Positions 60,336-64,000 of a stretch of 64,000 nt of DNA are shown here, in pieces. Position 1 is the first letter of the stretch. Every line of letters starts with the position of its first letter. A program made the position numbers and the translations under genes. This DNA comes from Bernardetia sp. (GTDB lineage: Bacteria; Bacteroidota; Bacteroidia; Cytophagales; Bernardetiaceae). The DNA lies in assembly GCA_020630575.1 (NCBI GenBank), contig JAHDBD010000011.1, positions 62,001-126,000 of the forward strand, in the 5' to 3' direction. The notes beneath the pieces were generated by a model. That model saw nothing but the letters and a program-made list of their open reading frames with translations, made no database searches and was not told the origin of the DNA.

Positions 60336-61037
60336 TTATAATTGAGAAAATCCATAGTCATCAATTAATTTATCTAAAAAACTTTCACTCTTTGTACAAG
60401 CTGTAATCATTTCAAGTTCTTTATTTTCAGAATTAGAAAAATACATAATTATAGATTCTTCATTTAGTTTTTTATTCCAATAAATAATCACATTATCTTG
60501 ATTAATAACTTCTTCCCAATGAACACTCAAAGTATCAATAAAATTTTTAGAGGCTTTATTTCGATTATATTCTTCACTACCTAAAGAAGCTGCATATTCA
60601 AATCCACCTTTTACTTTTATGTGATAACTTTCATCAGACATGACACACTGAAAAAAAAGCATCATCAGTAGAAATTTATCTAATTCGAAATCCATTTTAA
60701 ACCATTCTACGTCTTTTGTAAAATCTTGATTTGTTGTTTGAAGAATAGTAAACTCATTTTTCAAATCCACAGCGCAATATACAACAGACTGATGCTCCTC
60801 CAAAAAAACTAATTTATCATCTTTTACAAATAACTCATCAATAGTTGCAAAATGCTGATATCCGTCTATAAATAAAGGAATATTACCTAAAGTAGCATAA
60901 AATTCTCTTATAGAGGAAGGAATAGAAATTCCCATGTTTTTTTCTTGAGCTTCAATTTTTGAAATCTCTATACCTTCATTACTAGAAATTGTTCTACCTA
61001 AAATTTCTTCAGCAACAGCTTTAAAATTGGTGTTCAT
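60336..61037 (-). CDS. SMI1/KNR4 (SUKH) family-like protein
   Basis: The 233-residue cytoplasmic protein resembles the SUKH fold: the N-terminal helix pair IEAQEKNMGISIPSSIREFY followed by ATLGN, then IDELFVKDDKLVFLEEHQSV and the strand VVYCAVDL. SUKH proteins are best known as immunity proteins against contact-dependent and polymorphic toxins, but many act elsewhere. No toxin gene is next to it. It lies 18 bases after a secreted-protein gene and is probably in its operon. The assignment rests on this pattern only. Confidence 0.6.
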   Translation of the reverse strand: MNTNFKAVAEEILGRTISSNEGIEISKIEAQEKNMGISIPSSIREFYATLGNIPLFIDGYQHFATIDELFVKDDKLVFLEEHQSVVYCAVDLKNEFTILQTTNQDFTKDVEWFKMDFELDKFLLMMLFFQCVMSDESYHIKVKGGFEYAASLGSEEYNRNKASKNFIDTLSVHWEEVINQDNVIIYWNKKLNEESIIMYFSNSENKELEMITACTKSESFLDKLIDDYGFSQL

Positions 61038-61055
61038 TCAAACTCATTTAGAAAA

Positions 61056-61682
61056 TTAAATCTTCACAGAAGTTACCATTTTTGTAGCGTGTTCTTGCCA
61101 GTAGGTATAATCTGTTCCAGTAACGCTAAAATTAACGATAAGAACTTTTCCATTATAAACACTGTATAAAACTTGATGATAACGAGATTTTCCACCTTTG
61201 TTAATAATAGCATTTGGATCTTCTGGAATTGCTCCGATAAACTCAAACAAAACGCCTTCTCTGTCTCCAATATCGATAATTTCGCCTTCATTTAAGAATT
61301 TTATTTTCTCATAAAACGAATTTGCAATTGCTCCTTTATAAAAACCTTTCAAAAGTTCCATATTCATTTCACTTTCTAAACCTACTTCTCCCCACTCAAA
61401 AATACTTGAATTGATACCTAGTTCGGCTTTTCGGTCTGGACTTCTAAAAATAGCTAGTGGTCTTTTGGGAGTAAAATATTTAGTTGCAATTTCTTCATCA
61501 GACATTTCTACAAAATTATCAGGAATTAGAAGCGTTACACCTTCGCCAATTCGTTTTCTTTTGTATTTATCAGGCATTTGTCCTGCAAAATTGAATGCTG
61601 AAAAAATGATTAATAATAAGAAAGCAAATGATGTTGTTTTTAATGCGTTTTCTCTAATTGTTTTAGTGTTTCTAATTTTCAT
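61056..61682 (-). CDS. Exported protein of unknown function (PsbP/DcrB-like length)
   Basis: The 208-residue protein has a signal peptide or N-terminal anchor (residues 15-33, ending FAGQ). The mature part begins with GEGVTLLIPDNFVEMSDEE and has alternating strands, including GDREGVLFEFIGAIPEDPNA and KVLIVNFSVTGTDYTYW. That resembles the mixed alpha/beta DcrB/PsbP-like fold, but this is inference. It overlaps no other gene and precedes the SUKH-like gene by 18 bases on the same strand. Confidence 0.6.
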   Translation of the reverse strand: MKIRNTKTIRENALKTTSFAFLLLIIFSAFNFAGQMPDKYKRKRIGEGVTLLIPDNFVEMSDEEIATKYFTPKRPLAIFRSPDRKAELGINSSIFEWGEVGLESEMNMELLKGFYKGAIANSFYEKIKFLNEGEIIDIGDREGVLFEFIGAIPEDPNAIINKGGKSRYHQVLYSVYNGKVLIVNFSVTGTDYTYWQEHATKMVTSVKI

Positions 61683-61791
61683 AGTTGATTTTAATAATGA
61701 TTTTGATAGGAAATAATTTGATTATATGGAATCTATAATCAAATTATTGTGCCAAAACGAAATCAAATCTAATTGTTGTCTTTTATTGATC

Positions 61792-62319
61792 TTAATTTTG
61801 TTTTTCTACTCTTACTTTTTCAGCAGCTGTTTTATTTATTCCAAACCAAGCAAAAAACAAGAGCAACCAACCTACCAAAAGCACTAAAACTATAGTGGAT
61901 AAAATAGAAGCATCGAAAGGAAATTTAGGAGTTGCTCCATTTTCAATCTGAATAGCTACTAAATAAATCATTATGAAAAGGTTGATGAAAATTCCTACTC
62001 CTTTTATCCAAAGTTTGAAATTATTGAGAAGCATACGACGTGTAGTCTGATTTTTTGCCCAAAATTTTCGTTTCGGAATTGGTAAAAATTTTTCAGGTAA
62101 GGTAGGAATAACAGTTCCTAAAATTAGAAGAATTCCATTAAAAACAACAATGGCAGCTAAAAAAAGGTAGAAAAAGCCATTTTTGCTAAGATTAAAAACG
62201 CCTCCTACATCATCAATTTTGATAGTAACAGGAGGTTGAAGAATTACATTTTCATATAAAAGAACACCCATCACAGCGAGCATAGAGAGCATCCAAATAA
62301 ATTTTATAAACTTTATCAT
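61792..62319 (-). CDS. Multi-pass membrane protein of unknown function
   Basis: The 175-residue protein has four membrane segments: residues ~7-25, 48-70, 107-126 and 140-160, with a basic cytoplasmic loop between the second and third (PIPKRKFWAKNQTTRRML). No family recognised. A TANNTTTG box on the minus strand and an ATTACGAATT repeat lie upstream. Confidence 0.6.
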   Translation of the reverse strand: MIKFIKFIWMLSMLAVMGVLLYENVILQPPVTIKIDDVGGVFNLSKNGFFYLFLAAIVVFNGILLILGTVIPTLPEKFLPIPKRKFWAKNQTTRRMLLNNFKLWIKGVGIFINLFIMIYLVAIQIENGATPKFPFDASILSTIVLVLLVGWLLLFFAWFGINKTAAEKVRVEKQN

Positions 62320-62330
62320 ATAGCTAAACC

Positions 62331-62364
62331 AATTACGAATTACGAATTAAAAATTACGAATTAA
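62331..62364. repeat. ATTACGAATT-type tandem repeat
   Basis: Three to four units (AATTACGAATTACGAATTAA, then AAATTACGAATTAAAAG), 12 bases upstream of the membrane-protein start. Same orientation relative to the gene as at pyk and icd. Confidence 0.65.
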
Positions 62365-62499
62365 AAGTTAGTAGAACCAACATAATTAATTTGTAATAAA
62401 AGGATTTATTGTATTAAAAATCTATTTCATAAATGATAAAAAGTAGAGATTGACTATTTTATCTAATCATAAAGCAAAATAAATTAGTAAATTGAGCCA

Positions 62500-62507
62500 C
62501 AAAGGTA
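62500..62507 (-). promoter_or_regulatory. -7 box of the membrane-protein gene
   Basis: On the minus strand, TACCTTTG matches TANNTTTG, 181 bases before the start at 62319. The tandem repeat lies in the leader. Confidence 0.45.
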
Positions 62508-62571
62508 CTAAGAAAGAACAATACTTATGGCTATCAATTACAAAATTACTTTATTTTAAATCTCTACCTGT

Positions 62572-62916
62572 ATGCAAAAAGAATTCTCTTATTGGTTTTG
62601 TGTGTTTTTTGTTGTGTTTGCTTTTATTTTTTGTAGTTGTGATTGTCATACAGAGGCAAATGGAATTGTGATAGATAGCCAAACCAAACAACCTTTAGAA
62701 AATGTAGAGGTAAGTATTTATTTATCAATGATTCATAAAGACAGCCTAAAAACACCAATTTTTACAGATAAAAATGGAATTTACAAACTTACACACGACT
62801 ATTGTAGCGACTATATGATAGATTTTTATAAAGAAGGCTATGTGAGCTGGACCACATCTGTCAAGGAGAATGATACAGTTTATTTAGAAACTTATATCCC
62901 AAATGAAGAATATTAA
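62572..62916 (+). CDS. Small lipoprotein with carboxypeptidase-regulatory-like domain
   Basis: The 114-residue lipoprotein has a signal peptide with the lipobox at FIFCSC. The mature part, ANGIVIDSQTKQPLENVEVS, then TDKNGIYKLTHDYC and YKEGYVSWTTSV, follows the pattern of CarboxypepD_reg/TonB-plug-like beta sandwiches used as small envelope modules. It has no N-terminal barrel or enzyme. The role is unknown; possibly an accessory of a SusC-like or protein-binding system. Confidence 0.7.
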   Translation: MQKEFSYWFCVFFVVFAFIFCSCDCHTEANGIVIDSQTKQPLENVEVSIYLSMIHKDSLKTPIFTDKNGIYKLTHDYCSDYMIDFYKEGYVSWTTSVKENDTVYLETYIPNEEY

Positions 62917-63067
62917 ATATATTAGCTGTCTTCTATTATTTTAGAGTAGAGGTTTGACTTTTAAATTTAACTTTTTTTGAAAAAATTTGTATTTCTACTA
63001 GAATCAATCTAATTTAAGTGTTTTATTTTTTATTCTTTCTTTGGTCATTTTATAGCTATTTTTCAAA

Positions 63068-64000
63068 ATGGAACAGCACAACAAAAATAAATGTATGGAA
63101 AAATTTACCTCTCAAAACAAATTGTTTTTTATTTTCTTACTCTTTATAGTGTGTCTATTTTTTATTCCTCAAAATAGCTTTGCTCAAAATTTAGAGACAC
63201 AGTACAAATCAGCTATTAATAAAGGACGTCCAAATAAAGCAGGAAAACTAGCTTATCAAATAGCACAAGGCTATTACAGAGAAGGAAATACAAGACAAGC
63301 TATTGATTATCTAAACGAGGCTGTTAGGTATTCAGCTTCTGTAAAAGATTATGATAATTTGGGTAAAACGTATTCTTTATTAGGGGGAGTTTATAAAGGT
63401 CAAAAAAATTATGATTTAGCTATTCAGAATTATGAAAAAGCATCAAAAGTCTACGATAGATTAGGAGATAAAAAGAAAGTTGCTAGTTCTTATTATTTAG
63501 GAGGCATTATGTATGCTGAGACAAAACAATATAATAGAGCCATTTACAATTTTGAAGAAACGATACGTATTGCAAGGCAAGCAAATGATGCGAAACTGAT
63601 TTTACAAAGTACTGAATATTTATCAAAAGTACATAGAGCAAAAGGAGATTATTCGAATGCTCAACTATATGCAAACCTGACTGAAAAAATCAGAAATCCT
63701 GCCGAAGAAGTAATTAATTTAGAAGAGAAAAAAGATAAAGTGCTAGAAGATTCATTAAATTTCTCACCTACAGAATTAAAACAAAAAAAGGAAGAAGTTG
63801 CTGTACTTACTAATAAACAAAAACTCATTACCCAAGAACAAATAGATGCCTTATTAGCAGAAAATACCATAAAGGCAGATAGTTTAAAAGAAGTTTTTGC
63901 TCATATTGAGGCTTTAGAAACAGAAAAAAAAGCAGGTGAAAAGTTATTTATGTTTATTGTTAGTGGTGTGGCTTTAATTGCTGTTCTATTAATTGTTTTT
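63068..64000 (+). CDS. TPR sensor protein, N-terminal part (3' end outside window)
   Basis: The frame is open from ATG 63068 to the window end (311 codons). Met at 63095 gives a better signal peptide (MEKFTSQNKLFFIFLLFIVC). At least four TPR units follow, with AYQIAQGYYREGNTRQAIDY, LLGGVYKGQKNYDLAIQNYE and YLGGIMYAETKQYNRAIYNF. A charged coiled-coil comes next, and a membrane helix at the very end (MFIVSGVALIAVLLIVF). This is the periplasmic half of the TPR sensors common in Cytophagales, which continue inside with a histidine kinase, cyclase or SpoIIE phosphatase domain. That domain lies outside the window. Confidence 0.8.
   Translation, partial: MEQHNKNKCMEKFTSQNKLFFIFLLFIVCLFFIPQNSFAQNLETQYKSAINKGRPNKAGKLAYQIAQGYYREGNTRQAIDYLNEAVRYSASVKDYDNLGKTYSLLGGVYKGQKNYDLAIQNYEKASKVYDRLGDKKKVASSYYLGGIMYAETKQYNRAIYNFEETIRIARQANDAKLILQSTEYLSKVHRAKGDYSNAQLYANLTEKIRNPAEEVINLEEKKDKVLEDSLNFSPTELKQKKEEVAVLTNKQKLITQEQIDALLAENTIKADSLKEVFAHIEALETEKKAGEKLFMFIVSGVALIAVLLIVF

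Noticed and set aside
59426..61037. Defence island around the triple-TIR gene
   Set aside because: The flanking genes ftsE and nuoI-like are housekeeping and no nuclease, methylase, cyclase or recombinase gene is near; only the SUKH-like gene is suggestive.

Overview
The window looks like a chromosomal segment of a low-GC member of the Bacteroidota, probably a marine Cytophagales (Bernardetia/Flexibacter-like; this genus guess is inference). The support is: C-terminal type IX secretion (T9SS) sorting domains on two large secreted proteins, a DUF4835/PorD-type gene, a DUF4856 lipoprotein, almost no Shine-Dalgarno sites, and Bacteroidota -7 boxes (TANNTTTG) ahead of many genes. No tRNA, rRNA, CRISPR array, prophage or intact insertion sequence was seen.

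Layout. 1-7.9 kb: end of a SulP anion transporter followed by a beta-carbonic anhydrase, a TetR regulator, rpmI and rplT split by a 397-nt spacer with its own terminator, a DUF445 membrane protein, a small lipoprotein, a FecCD/BtuC-type permease and a c-type cytochrome. 8-17.7 kb: a secreted OmpL47-repeat protein, pyk, a bacterial geranylgeranylglyceryl-phosphate synthase, a T9SS-exported peptidoglycan amidase, a PhaB-like reductase and a DUF4856 lipoprotein. 18-24.9 kb: cdsA, an acyl-CoA thioesterase, a hairpin-packed intergenic block, a family-10-like glycosidase, hsp20, a DnaJ/CbpA co-chaperone, a DMT transporter and a small membrane protein. 25-35.9 kb: fmt, a TlpA-like thioredoxin, porD-like, SCP2, a membrane SpoIIE phosphatase, a CaiB/BaiF CoA-transferase, a TPR protein, tryptophan 2,3-dioxygenase and cobS. 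36-44.9 kb: agmatine deiminase, icd, and a capsule/EPS export and control operon (Wza-like, Wzc-like, CpsB-type PHP phosphatase). 45-53.5 kb: a degenerate methyltransferase-like gene with nosL, an HMG-CoA-synthase-family gene with an NfeD-like gene, ald and a large LRR/Ig T9SS protein. 53.8-64 kb: a NuoI-like ferredoxin with a long basic tail, a 1402-residue protein with three TIR modules, ftsE, a SUKH-like gene, three unknown genes, a small lipoprotein, and the start of a TPR sensor running off the window.

The strongest candidate for something undescribed is the 1402-residue protein at 55146-59354. It has three tandem TIR-plus-linker modules, each keeping the Glu at the NADase catalytic position, then a membrane anchor, a predicted beta-rich domain and a multi-pass C-terminal membrane domain. 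It lacks the NACHT/STAND ATPase expected between TIR and sensor.

The second theme is the non-coding DNA. The intergenic regions carry several families of short dispersed repeats: degenerate tandem words such as ATTACGAATT, a GTCGGTG/CACCAAC hairpin with a compensatory change, nested hairpins at 19.6-19.9 kb, a 23-bp perfect inverted repeat at 19.0 kb, and a 95-bp MITE-like element at 46.7 kb. The tandem words usually sit just before start codons, mostly in the same orientation relative to the downstream gene, and in two genes they form part of the coding sequence.
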